A stretch of 11,001 nt of DNA, from positions 1 through 11,001 of the forward strand of contig JAOXYC010219350.1 in assembly GCA_028565715.1 (NCBI GenBank), given 5' to 3'. Below the pieces are notes generated by a model. The model made no database searches. It worked only from the letters and a program-made list of their open reading frames with translations, and was not told the origin of the DNA. The number at the start of each line of letters is the position of its first letter. The stretch's first letter is position 1. Shown piece after piece: positions 1 to 7,497 of this stretch. The stretch comes from Phoronis pallida. Its lineage: Eukaryota; Phoronida; Phoronidae. Position numbers and translations under genes: made by a program.

Positions 1-13
1 GATCGAGGTAAGC
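1..13 (+). other. possible exon end with splice donor
   Basis: The window starts with GATCGAG followed by GTAAGC. GAG|GTAAGC fits the animal 5' splice-site consensus well (MAG|GTRAGT with one change). Only seven exon bases would be inside the window, so no reading frame can be judged. If it is real, everything to the next acceptor is intron and the gene runs on the + strand. A match this short occurs often by chance. Confidence 0.12.
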
Positions 14-420
14 CCCAACACTGAAATCGAAACGAATAAGAAATATCAGTCAGTATGATATGTTACTAGGAAAGCTTCCTTTTGAACAGGTTAAAATACA
101 ACAGCAAAGTCTCCAGTAATCCTGACCCCCTGTGCTATTTCTGTATACTAATCAGTTTTGATAAGTCAGTTTTCTGGTGCAGTTACATAAATATGTGATC
201 CTTATAGGACGTAAACCTAATTTTGGCAAAACACTGTGGTTGCAAATAACTTGTTCAACTCACACGTACGACCTATTTGCATGCAATTTCATCCAGCTCC
301 GTTGCAAAGGTTCACATGAATATATGTTTACATGAACTAATAATACACGTGTTGGTTCACGTGGTAACTTTTATATATGCTTTGATAAAATATGAAAGTG
401 AAAAACAACCCGGCTTTTAG
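14..420. other. non-coding stretch
   Basis: No open frame worth reporting. It holds a 10-bp palindrome TTGCATGCAA at 277-286 overlapping an octamer-like ATTTGCAT (275-282), and two CACGTG E-boxes listed separately. The stretch ends in TTTTAG at 415-420, a weak acceptor-like end directly before the coding-like frame at 421. Confidence 0.5.
346..363. promoter_or_regulatory. pair of CACGTG E-boxes
   Basis: CACGTG occurs at 346-351 and again at 358-363, 12 bp start to start, so both lie on about the same face of the helix. CACGTG is the core site of bHLH and bHLH-ZIP factors such as Myc/Max, USF and CLOCK. Close spacing of two perfect palindromic cores is less common than a single one in AT-rich DNA. 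There is no sign of a promoter beside it, so function is inferred. Confidence 0.22.
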
Positions 421-570
421 AACCTCAAACGCGCAAAGACCTCCGAAGAAGTTGAAGGGGTCGTTTCAGAGAAACCCCGTGTTTCCGACATCATTCAGGT
501 ATTTGGCGTGCCTGATGGAATTCCATCAGAGCTACACCTGTACGTGGTCGCCCAGGGCAACGAACTTTGA
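421..570 (+). pseudogene. coding-like fragment A, RRM-like first half (PARP14-type repeat?)
   Basis: The frame is open from just after TAG (418-420) to TGA (568-570), 49 codons with no ATG, so it would be an internal exon or a decayed piece. The peptide is charged and protein-like, starting NLKRAKTSEEVEGVV. It then reads VSDIIQVFGVPDGIPSELHL, followed by YVVAQGNEL. About half of third positions are G or C, well above the surrounding DNA. The segment hydrophobic strand, then G-V-P-D-G-I-P-S-E-L, then L-Y, resembles beta1-alpha1 of the degenerate RRM domains of PARP14/PARP10-type proteins. The core motif recurs at 624-650. After the TGA, another frame reads TNFDNVDE (556-579), which could continue the domain after a frameshift. 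The domain name is from memory of the family pattern; the open frame and the internal repeat are seen directly. It could also be a live exon. Confidence 0.33.
499..543 (+). repeat. repeat copy A with perfect 18-bp palindrome
   Basis: This 45-bp segment matches 618-662 at most positions: TGGCGTG, CTGATGG, CCATCAGAG and ACCT are shared. It contains the perfect palindrome CTGATGGAATTCCATCAG at 512-529. Copy-to-copy spacing is 119 bp. Because both copies can be read as GV-DG-PSE peptides, I think they are a duplicated coding motif and not a mobile-element end. Confidence 0.6.
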
Positions 571-611
571 CAATGTTGACGAGTAGAGTGAATCTTTACA
601 CTGAATATTGA

Positions 612-728
612 TTTTTAGTATGTGGCGTGTCTGATGGTAATCCATCAGAGGTGAACCTACATTGTCCAGAACAATCATATCTGACAGACTGGTTCACAAA
701 CAGCACCTTGAGATATCAAGGATCATAG
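612..728 (+). pseudogene. coding-like fragment B, second copy of the GV-DG-PSE motif
   Basis: The frame is open from 612 (after TGA at 609-611) to TAG at 726-728, 38 codons without ATG. It reads VCGVSDGNPSEVNLH and later YLTDWFTNSTLRYQG. The first part repeats fragment A in the same relative frame. The later L-x-D-W-F-x-N could correspond to the L-x-L-Y-F-E-N at the end of helix 1 in PARP14-type RRM repeats. A TTTTTAG acceptor-like end lies at 612-618. Fragment A uses a different frame (start coordinate modulo 3), so the two cannot be one uninterrupted exon. It is either an old tandem duplication with frameshifts or separate exons. Confidence 0.3.
618..662 (+). repeat. repeat copy B with hairpin
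   Basis: Second copy of the 45-bp segment at 499-543. The palindrome here has 7-bp arms, CTGATGG (631-637) and CCATCAG (642-648), around TAAT. The difference from copy A lies mainly in the centre and in codon-changing positions (P to S, I to N, L to V, H to N). Confidence 0.6.
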
Positions 729-736
729 TGGTTTGA

Positions 737-877
737 AATATCGAGATGACCAGGTGTTTTAGGTCGCAGCACCAAAGGGAGGAGGGGCACAAGGGTGACA
801 TTCTCACACATTATGGAAAAGAGGGCCGTGAAGTTGCCCTTTGCAAGAACCCCAGGGAGTTCAAAAACCGATATTGA
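737..877 (+). pseudogene. coding-like fragment C, RRM-like second half
   Basis: The frame is open for 46 codons, from after TGA (734-736) to TGA (875-877). The useful part is GHKGDILTHYGKEGREVAL followed by CKNPREFKNRY, from about 785 to 874. The order D-I-L, acidic/Gly turn, E-V-A-L strand, N-P, then a K/R/F helix fits beta2-beta3-alpha2 of an RRM-like domain. In PARP14-type repeats this region typically reads like GGGDI..., then a strand of the A-L-V-T-F kind, then DPE. It lies about 58 codons downstream of the GVSDGNPSE motif, where an intact domain would have about 30, so an insertion, short intron or decay separates them. A neighbouring frame also encodes a G/R-rich stretch at 768-790, which hints at a one-base shift. 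No key catalytic residues apply. Family assignment is tentative. Confidence 0.3.
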
Positions 878-891
878 GAATTTGAGAGCCT

Positions 892-904
892 GCCACCAGG
901 TGGC
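892..904. repeat. short hairpin
   Basis: GCCACC (892-897) and GGTGGC (899-904) are inverted around a single A. It is GC-rich compared with its surroundings and marks the right edge of the GC-richer block. It may only be part of the decayed coding segment. Confidence 0.4.
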
Positions 905-1020
905 GTCGGTTTTGCAACATGCATTATGTAAGATTGGAACTTCAATTTTTAACTAAAGCCTTTAACAAGAAAGACAAGTGGCAAAGTATACTTGTCAAAA
1001 GTTATGCGAAACGAATAAGC

Positions 1021-1083
1021 CTGAATATTGTTCATTTTCGCCTGCTTCGTATGGTAAATTGCACCAGAGTTCCTCGCACCTGC
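1021..1083 (+). repeat. possible third, diverged copy of the 600-660 segment
   Basis: CTGAATATTG at 1021-1030 is identical to 601-610. About 20 bases on, ATGGTAAATTGCACCAGAG followed by CACCTG echoes ATGGTAATCCATCAGAG and ACCT of copy B. Read as protein it gives I-A-P-E-F-L after a stop. A 7-bp hairpin (973-979 with 990-996) lies just upstream. The alignment needs several gaps, so this is weak. Confidence 0.22.
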
Positions 1084-2224
1084 CACGTTAAACTATAGAA
1101 CGATGAACTCAGCCAAACAGGTTAATGAATGTGGTTCACCAACGTCTCGACATTTCATGTGTCATCATTAGGTTTCCTAGATATTCTTGGATTGAGATTG
1201 ACCGTTCGGACATGAATGTATACCAGATCTCAGGAAATTCTCGTTAATTAGTCCTCACATGTCACTCGTGACTCAAGAGTTAGCAATTTAATTTGCTCAA
1301 GGAGAAATAAATTATTTTCATTAAGAATATTTAAACATCGATAACAAAAAAAAAACAAGAAGCCGAAATGACTACTATCCCGAATCAGCCAGGCGCCGTT
1401 CTTATAACAGCTAAAGACAGTTGCATGCAGTTCTTGCAACTGACTTGCATCTTCAGTCCTGAAAAGCCGGACAATCCCGGCCTAAAACCGATTATGTTCC
1501 TGTAAGCAGTTAAATGTTTCGACCCGAAAGCGATTTTTCCAGCCATATTCAGTTTGTTGCTTCTCCTACTTTTCCCGGTGGGACGCCTTGTCCAAACGTC
1601 TTTGTAATAACATGTTACATTTTGTCCAATGGTCAGTAATTGTAACAGACAACAAACATCTTTAAAAGCAGAACTCAACCATCTCAAATCTCAGGTCTGG
1701 ACATGCTGATTGTAATCTAATTTAAAAAACTGTTTATAATCAAAATAGTGACTCAAGAGGTATGTTTTCTATGAAGGCCAATGAGATGCGTTTAAGGTAC
1801 CACTTCTGAGTTTTGATGATGCTTATTAAGGTGGTAAAACGTTTAAATAAAAGCCATACATCTTACTAGGATATCAAGGACCGGGATTTTTCACTTTATT
1901 TCTCTGTGTTCTATCACAGTAAACCAAAGACATCACTCATTCTGAGAAAATCTCACCATTTGACTTTAACTTGGTTTGCAATTGGAGAACCCAACCTAAG
2001 GTGTTTAAAAAAAGTGCTTCAACTTGTATTATTTCAAGACTTCAATGTCTCAAAGGCTTATTTCTTCAAGACTATACATGCAATGTACCACTTTATTTTA
2101 TAACAAGTTTGTAAATTTCGTCAGTTTTGACAGAACACCCTTGCATTGATGCCATTTTGAAATATCAGAATGACTCCACTGTGCATAGATGACTGGTGTC
2201 CGCAAGTTTCAAAAAAATAATAAC
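1084..2224. other. non-coding stretch
   Basis: No supportable gene. Minor items: A10 at 1346-1355; a 5-bp GC hairpin GCCGG/CCGGC at 1466-1481; a 12-bp exact direct repeat GTGACTCAAGAG at 1268-1279 and 1748-1759; and TTCAAGACT twice near 2033 and 2064. The longest open frame of the window lies on the minus strand here (1385-1687, 100 codons, TTG start, first ATG about halfway). It matches nothing I know and is of a length expected by chance. Confidence 0.5.
1885..2106 (+). other. splice-acceptor-like tract followed by open frame
   Basis: A pyrimidine-rich run ends in TATCACAG at 1912-1919, which fits an animal 3' splice site. The following frame stays open for 61 codons to a TAA at 2104-2106, starting KPKTSLILRKSHHL. 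The peptide has no recognised domain. An AAG|GTGTTT donor-like site near 1998-2000 could close a small exon of about 80 bases. Evidence is limited to the tract and the open frame. Confidence 0.12.
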
Positions 2225-2415
2225 AAATGATTTCGAAAATAAATCATTTATGATATCTTTCTTGCAATTGAGAAATAGTCATGTTGAGGGTTTGCAATCC
2301 CAAATGGTTTGGGAATTACAGGAAAAATAGAACGAAACACATTTTATTGTATCACCGAGCACTCAGTTAAAAACGATTATCTGTCAGATAAAAATATAAC
2401 AACAGCACAGTTGTT
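2225..2415. repeat. cluster of four perfect-stem hairpins
   Basis: Four inverted repeats with uninterrupted stems lie within 191 bases. They are AAATGATTT/AAATCATTT (2225-2249, 9-bp stem, 7-nt loop), TCCCAAA/TTTGGGA (2298-2314, 7 bp, 3-nt loop), TTATCT/AGATAA (2377-2391, 6 bp, 3-nt loop) and AACAAC/GTTGTT (2398-2415, 6 bp, 6-nt loop). Single 6-bp stems are common by chance; the tight loops and the density are what stand out. No promoter or Pol III box is seen. Confidence 0.4.
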
Positions 2416-2887
2416 ACGAAACAGACTTTAAAAAAACAGTGGAATGCTTAAGTTTGGAAACAGACGAGTCAAAAGTTCATGACGTTTTTTTCTCAATCAG
2501 TTTCGATGTTAACATTTTTAAGGAATTTATAATATATTAAATAATCAAATAATTCCAGATTCCGTAGAGAGGTTCTTGTATGGCGTCTCATTCAATGAAG
2601 TTGAGTGTATCCGTTTACAATTACGGAGCACAGGCATTGGCTATTCGTCTTAGCAAATTAAACGTGGGATAAATGCTGCCCGGAATGAAGCCAAACAATC
2701 AACGAAAAAGAGCAGAGTGGATTGCTGAGAGGAAATGAACCATGTTGAAATATAGTTTCCTCTTGCTAAGGTGGCGATTGCAGTTTGCCAATTAAAAGAG
2801 AGTAATTTTAAATGCACTATGAAGAAAATATAAAAAATTAGAACAAAAAATCAAATCCAAACAGTGTTTTGGGAGATCTCCTTCGAG

Positions 2888-2909
2888 ATACACATGCATA
2901 CGTGTGTAT
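2888..2909. repeat. 7-bp hairpin
   Basis: ATACACA (2888-2894) and TGTGTAT (2903-2909) form a perfect stem around TGCATACG. A 10-bp palindrome GGAGATCTCC lies about 10 bases upstream. Role unknown. Confidence 0.4.
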
Positions 2910-3313
2910 TTGTGGTATCTTTTTTTCAGTAAATATGATATAAGTTCCATCAACAAGAAAACAGAACGTTCCACCAAGGCCAAAGTTTTCTAGGTTGGTT
3001 GCACAATATTACACATGATTTGTAATAGTACAGAATCTTTAAAAGCTTCATTCGGTACACTTAACGCCAGGTGTCAGAATGTGAATAGAACCACTATTTT
3101 TATCACCTCAGGAATAGGTTCCTCAAGGAAATATTTATAAATGATCGGTGTTTATCGTGTTTAACCTAGCTAGCTGTGTACCAACAAAACACGTTTTATC
3201 TATGGGTTCCTCAAACTTCCTTTCTGGCCAGTCTTTATGCTTTCCAAATTCAAAATCAAGTACAAGATTGCAATTCAAAAGAAAAATAACACTAAACATC
3301 ATTGCATCACTTT

Positions 3314-3529
3314 ATGAAATTTAAAGGACGCCAGCACACTTGGCGCTACTTGCATGAACACGACGAAATAGACTTCGAAACTTATGGAGGTATTTTACAA
3401 ACCAGGAAGATACGATTTAAAAGACTCATGGTATTGGTAGGATACTTGACACTATTGAATAACTTGTTACCATGGCGATACAAATTAAATAAGTTAATTT
3501 TACACACACATTTTTGCGACCCAAACTAA
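3314..3529 (+). CDS. small ORF, hypothetical, doubtful
   Basis: This is an ATG-started frame of 71 codons to TAA; the frame is open slightly further upstream, to a TTG at 3302. The peptide is basic and aromatic-rich: WRYLHEHDEIDFETYGG in the first third, a short hydrophobic stretch MVLVGYLTLLNNLLPW in the middle, then a K/L-rich end. No signal peptide, zinc site or known domain is evident. The hydrophobic part is about 16 residues, marginal for a membrane segment. The ATG context is poor, there is no TATA box or poly(A) signal in place, and codon use is like the background. Chance is the likeliest explanation. Confidence 0.08.
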   Translation: MKFKGRQHTWRYLHEHDEIDFETYGGILQTRKIRFKRLMVLVGYLTLLNNLLPWRYKLNKLILHTHFCDPN

Positions 3530-3683
3530 CGCAACATGATTTTAATTAAAAAAAAAAAAATTGTATATACACTTGTTTGTGCAAAGTAATAAGAACGTTT
3601 CGTCCTAAACTTGGTTTTGCTAATTTTTTGAGTTCAGAAGACGTTCATGTAGGTGTGTCCATTATATTCCAGCCATGCCGTAG

Positions 3684-3693
3684 TTCACGTGAA
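3684..3693. promoter_or_regulatory. palindromic E-box TTCACGTGAA
   Basis: A 10-bp perfect palindrome centred on CACGTG, the core recognised by bHLH-ZIP factors. It is isolated, with no adjacent promoter elements visible. Confidence 0.15.
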
Positions 3694-5207
3694 ACGAGGG
3701 CCCGAATGACTGAATACAACAGGTGGATCAATTATATGTTTATGTTTATCAGTTATTGTTATGGCGATTTATGATTGATGGGTAAGGTGGGGAACCAACG
3801 CAGTAAAGGTGAGAAAGTAGTTCCATGAGCAGGAGCAATGAAAATATATCACTACGCGTTTCCTTCTGTTTTCCTAATGCAATGTTGAAAGTTACATGTT
3901 GTTCACAGATCCATGTGTCAAAAGTGTCATTAAGTGACATTTCAAACAGATTGCAGTATTTTCAATGATTTCATTTTTTTATGTACGCTACATTATTTTC
4001 AGCAACAGTTCTTACTTAAATCTGAAGATTGTGTTGTCAATTCAGTCTAAAACGATCAGCAAGAACTAAAAAACCTTAGTTTAGTAGTTTATTTCACGGT
4101 TGATTTCGCACAAGAATTTGGCAAGGTAAAATTTTTAGGCGAAATGTTTATTATAACAAAATCTTCTACACATTTGCACCGAGTAAGTTTTCCACACAAA
4201 GCTAGTGTGCAAACGAATCGCGGTGCGTGGAATTGAATTATTTCTCATTTCATTTTAGAGATTTCAAAGACTAAAGGAAAAGGCAATATTTGTTACCAAC
4301 ACCGGAATTCCCAAGCAAGATCTTATCATGTGAGAAATGTTAATAATTGTATTTCGCTGATCATAGCAGCTATCTAAATGTAATTCCTCAGAATTAGCTT
4401 TATTGCTCCAGAAAAAATAATTAAATTGTGCAGGAATTAACGTTCATTATAATAAAACATTTGATTAATTGAGGGAGTACACAGAGTATAAATCGCCAAA
4501 ACTATTTACTTTACAGCTGAGCTGCAGATTAGCTACAGTCCTTGACCAAATGATTTAATACCAAACAGATGTAACGAGGCTTTACCCATCATTTATTATC
4601 TTAAGGCAATGAACTTATATATTGGTACCGTGGGCCGGCATTCCAGAGGAGATTTTCATTTTTTTTTTTGAAAAGTTAATGTGTTGTTATGGTGAAGGAT
4701 TTGGTCTTATGTGAGCCCATGAGGGGGCTTTGATCTAGTTGGCTTAAAGTTAAAACTGCATTTGTGTTCATACAAAGTGTTCATGCCTGGGGTTTATACA
4801 GGTCGACATATTTATAAAAAGCCTAGATTTGAACAGATTTTGAAAAATATTTGATGGTTAAAAACGCCGAGATAGTAACTTCAATGTCTAATAATTAATC
4901 AGACAGGAGCTTTTTCTCCCCTCGTGTCAGGGGTAGGGAACATCATACTATACAGAGTATTAGTCGCTCAAACTGCACGACCGCAACAACGAGTATAGTC
5001 AAGTCGCCTGAACTTCATTTATCAAACGCCCGAGCAGGGGTCAAAATCTCAAACATTTTTGGAGGAAAACGGTGAATAAGCATATATTTGACGATATTTT
5101 ATAACCAGAGTACCCATGCTGGTACACTAGCTTCTAGGGTGGGAAAAATATGCGGTACAAGCGACTGATATAGATTCTGGAGAAAAGCTATGGTAGTTTT
5201 CCTCCCT

Positions 5208-5246
5208 GTTAATACTAAATGACATCCCCCATAATTTAGTTTTAAC
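5208..5246. repeat. 13-bp inverted repeat hairpin
   Basis: GTTAATACTAAAT (5208-5220) pairs with ATTTAGTTTTAAC (5234-5246) with one mismatch around a 13-nt C-rich loop. This is the longest stem in the window. The arms are AT-rich but not simple-sequence. It could be a remnant of a small inverted-repeat element, though no target-site duplication is evident at its edges. Confidence 0.5.
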
Positions 5247-5341
5247 CTAAAAATATGCATTTTGATGTTTTTAAACATTACAACACATAAATTAATATAA
5301 TATGACATTTAACTGTACTCGTGTTACATCGGAATGATAAA

Positions 5342-5401
5342 AGTTCAAGCAATAAGAGTTAATGTTTTTACTCCGGGCTTAACAGTTCAAAGAGTTAATG
5401 T
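5342..5401 (+). repeat. short direct repeat AGTTCAA..AGAGTTAATGT
   Basis: AGTTCAA (5342-5348) plus AAGAGTTAATGT (5354-5365) recurs as AGTTCAAAGAGTTAATGT (5384-5401). The spacing is about 36-42 bp and the first copy carries about six extra bases. It looks like a local duplication with a small indel. Confidence 0.5.
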
Positions 5402-5550
5402 CCTTGCTGAGATTTTAGCTACAGTTATGATACAGACGCTAATTAAAGACGAGATAATCTGATAGATTGTTTGCCTTCTCAACATCTTGTACATTGAATC
5501 AAGCTTGTACCACTTTCAGAATTGACTCCAAAAACGCAAATTTTGTAGAG

Positions 5551-5579
5551 TTTTGCCAAAATGATATTTTTTGGCAAAA
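5551..5579. repeat. perfect 11-bp inverted repeat
   Basis: TTTTGCCAAAA (5551-5561) and TTTTGGCAAAA (5569-5579) are exact reverse complements around TGATATT. The TTGCCAA/TTGGCAA cores resemble nuclear factor I half-sites (TTGGC) in everted arrangement. Binding is only inferred. Confidence 0.5.
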
Positions 5580-6980
5580 ATCAAATTACGTAGTTCTTGA
5601 GAAAATGCAGTTGCGAATTAATACTCGTTTTTATTTCGGAGACCGAAATCAAGTTGTTGATCATTTTCATTTTTTAAGTCGATGTATCATAGAGTTTAAA
5701 AAATATCAATCTTTAGTCTAAAATGAAACTGCTCTCGTGCCAACTTCAAATGAAAGAAAATAAAATTTATACATGTAAACTCTGGAATTTATCTTCACCG
5801 AGTTTCGTTTTAACTATATTGTTTACTGATCTAATTTTGTCCAACTGTTTACTGTTTGGATTGTCTATTTTTACCTGTTCCACATCAAACCACTCTCTCG
5901 ACGAATGGCCATGATTAACATGAACGCCTACACTTTGTTTAGACTTGCCAAGGTTGACATGCAGCCATCTAATGATACTGAAACCTAAGAGTCATGTAAA
6001 CAATATTTTCCGCAGATTTCCTAGAAACAAAATATTTTTAGCAAAATTGCGCCCGTTTGTATTTTCGATTTTATTTAGTCTAATTTGATCTTGCATGGAC
6101 ATCATCTAAACACAACTATGAAGTATGGAATTCATTTCTGGCATAAACCTACGGCTGGACGTGATTTATTGAATGAAATGGGCAAACTAGGAATCGTAGT
6201 TCTACCAGACATTGACCCTGGCTTCAACTCCCAAATATTATTCTTATAGTTGAGCCTTAGGTTGTTAATCTGAAAACTGGAAATACGAATTATATAAATA
6301 ATCTGATCTTACGGGTAATTGGAAGGGCCTAACATATGAAATTATGGTATAAGAGAAAATGACATAAATGCTACCCTATCGATCGCCACAATTCGACTAG
6401 TGTTTGTATCTTCCCATAATTAGTTCCAAAGGCCCATTTGACGTCATTTTTGTTCACCAGTGGTGTCAAAAAGGCTCCCTGGATGGGAGACACACCTGTC
6501 TTGGAATCGAAAAATGGGATGTTTTTTTAAAGAAAAGTAAGAAGAGTGTAGATATCGTTTTTGCAGTCCATGGACTGGTGCATCATTAAACTATTGCATC
6601 GAGAAAATTCAGGTTGTTGTAGATTATAAAAGACCTAATGGAATCAAACTCCTCCTAAGTGTTGGCGGCAAAAACTACAGATGAACTTTGAACTTTAAGT
6701 TTTTATCATCATTTTTTAAGAATTTAAAGAAAAATCATTAAAGCAAATGGAGATCCCGAATTTATGCAAGTGCCATTTCAAATAGTTTCCCGTTAGATTT
6801 CAGAAGTTCACCCATCGAAAATTGTACGAAAATTTATAAAAACGTCTATTTAGACTTGGTTATTGTTTATCTAAAGTACGTGGTTAAAATAACCAGACAT
6901 CAGTCAAGTACCATATGTACTTACACCAGCACATACAAGATCATTACATAAAATACTACTAAACTATCATGTTATTCGGA
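5580..6980. other. non-coding stretch
   Basis: No supportable gene or RNA. Short open frames here use non-ATG starts or run 60-odd codons with no recognisable motif. A 5-bp hairpin CTCCC/GGGAG lies near 6477-6491. Confidence 0.45.
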
Positions 6981-7152
6981 ACCCTACACCCTCTTTGCCA
7001 TACGCTTGCTGATCCAGAGCTGAATTTAAGTTTAAAAAAATTGTTTTTATGTGGTGTTTGAATGCATCCAGCTTTAATTTTGTGGATGCAATACCGATTC
7101 GTTTGATAAAAGGTAGTTTGTCTATATTGTAAATAAACGTTTTAATAAATAC
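6981..7152 (+). repeat. tandem array unit 1
   Basis: First unit. It begins at ACCCTACACCCT and lacks the clear CCAGTAC lead seen in the other two. It ends with TAAATAAACG plus an AT-rich tail. The left boundary is uncertain by about 10 bases. Confidence 0.65.
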
Positions 7153-7327
7153 GCCAGTACTCCTCCCTTATGCCACGATATGACCACTGGTCCTGAACTG
7201 TTTTCAAAAAGTGTTTTGTATGTGGTGTTTGAATGCATCCAGTTCCTTTATTTTTTGGGAGCAGTACTGATTCGGTTGATAAAATATAGTTAGCCTATAT
7301 TGTAAATAAATGGCAGAAGCGTTATGA
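7153..7327 (+). repeat. tandem array unit 2
   Basis: Second unit, from GCCAGTAC to GTTATGA, 175 bp. It is the best-preserved unit and the most useful for building a query. Confidence 0.7.
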
Positions 7328-7487
7328 GCCAGTACACCCTATGCCACAACACCAGTGATCCAAAACTGTTTTTGCAAAGTGTTCTGCATGATGAAATGCA
7401 TTTGGCTCTTTGCTGGCAACAGTGGTACTGCTGTCAATGGCTAAACAATAGAATGTTGTGTAAACTTTAATGAACGGTGGAAGCATT
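7328..7487 (+). repeat. tandem array unit 3
   Basis: Third unit, again starting GCCAGTAC. The first half follows unit 2 closely (CCCTATGCCAC, GATCCAAAACTGTTTT, GTGTTCTG, AATGCAT). The second half keeps CAGTGGTACTG, then TGTCAATGGCTAAA and GGTGGAAGC, with substitutions and a deletion. The right edge is approximate. Confidence 0.55.
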
Positions 7488-7497
7488 TTGAATTACG

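Larger units (their letters stand above)
2416..5207. other. non-coding stretch
   Basis: No gene supported. Minor structures: A13 at 3548-3560, T11 at 4659-4669, hairpins AACTAA/TTAGTT (4064-4081), CCCCT/AGGGG (4918-4933) and GTACC/GGTAC (5110-5125), and a distant inverted pair ACTATAC/GTATAGT (4947-4953 and 4993-4999). Open frames here are at most 75 codons and mostly start at non-ATG codons. Confidence 0.5.
6981..7487 (+). repeat. diverged tandem array, three units of about 165-175 bp
   Basis: Three units run head to tail: about 6981-7152, 7153-7327 and 7328-7487. Shared blocks keep order and spacing. One block is CCAGTAC..CCCTATGCCA at the unit start. The next is GATCCA/GGTCCT + AACTG (7011, 7189, 7357), followed by ATGTGGTGTTTGAATGCATC (7049, 7220; ATGATGAAATGCATT in unit 3). 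After that come GTACTGATTCG-TTGATAAAA and TATATTGTAAATAAA. Units 1 and 2 are clearly alike; unit 3 is more diverged and lacks about 10 bp in its second half. A satellite is one explanation. Bivalve Helitron-like non-autonomous elements also carry core repeats of this size, but neither Helitron end was identified. Confidence 0.75.

Noticed and set aside
392-586. 64-codon + strand frame across the coding-like block
   Set aside because: It overlaps 421-570 in another frame; the peptide in the alternative frame carries the duplicated GV-DG-PSE motif. Its tail TNFDNVDE may still be a frameshifted continuation.
1385-1687. 100-codon frame on the minus strand
   Set aside because: Starts at TTG, has its first ATG about halfway, shows no domain, and is of a length expected by chance in 11 kb of six-frame AT-rich sequence.
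3541-3560. Poly(A) run as the tail of a retroposed copy
   Set aside because: A13 follows an AATTAA palindrome, but there is no AATAAA before it, no target-site duplication seen and no recognisable source sequence.
5099-5308. 69-codon ATG frame on the minus strand
   Set aside because: No recognised domain, no splice or promoter context, and it spans the 5208-5246 hairpin; likely chance.
5467-5721. 84-codon + strand frame at the centre of the window
   Set aside because: Starts at TTG, composition like translated AT-rich DNA, no motif, and includes the 11-bp inverted repeat.
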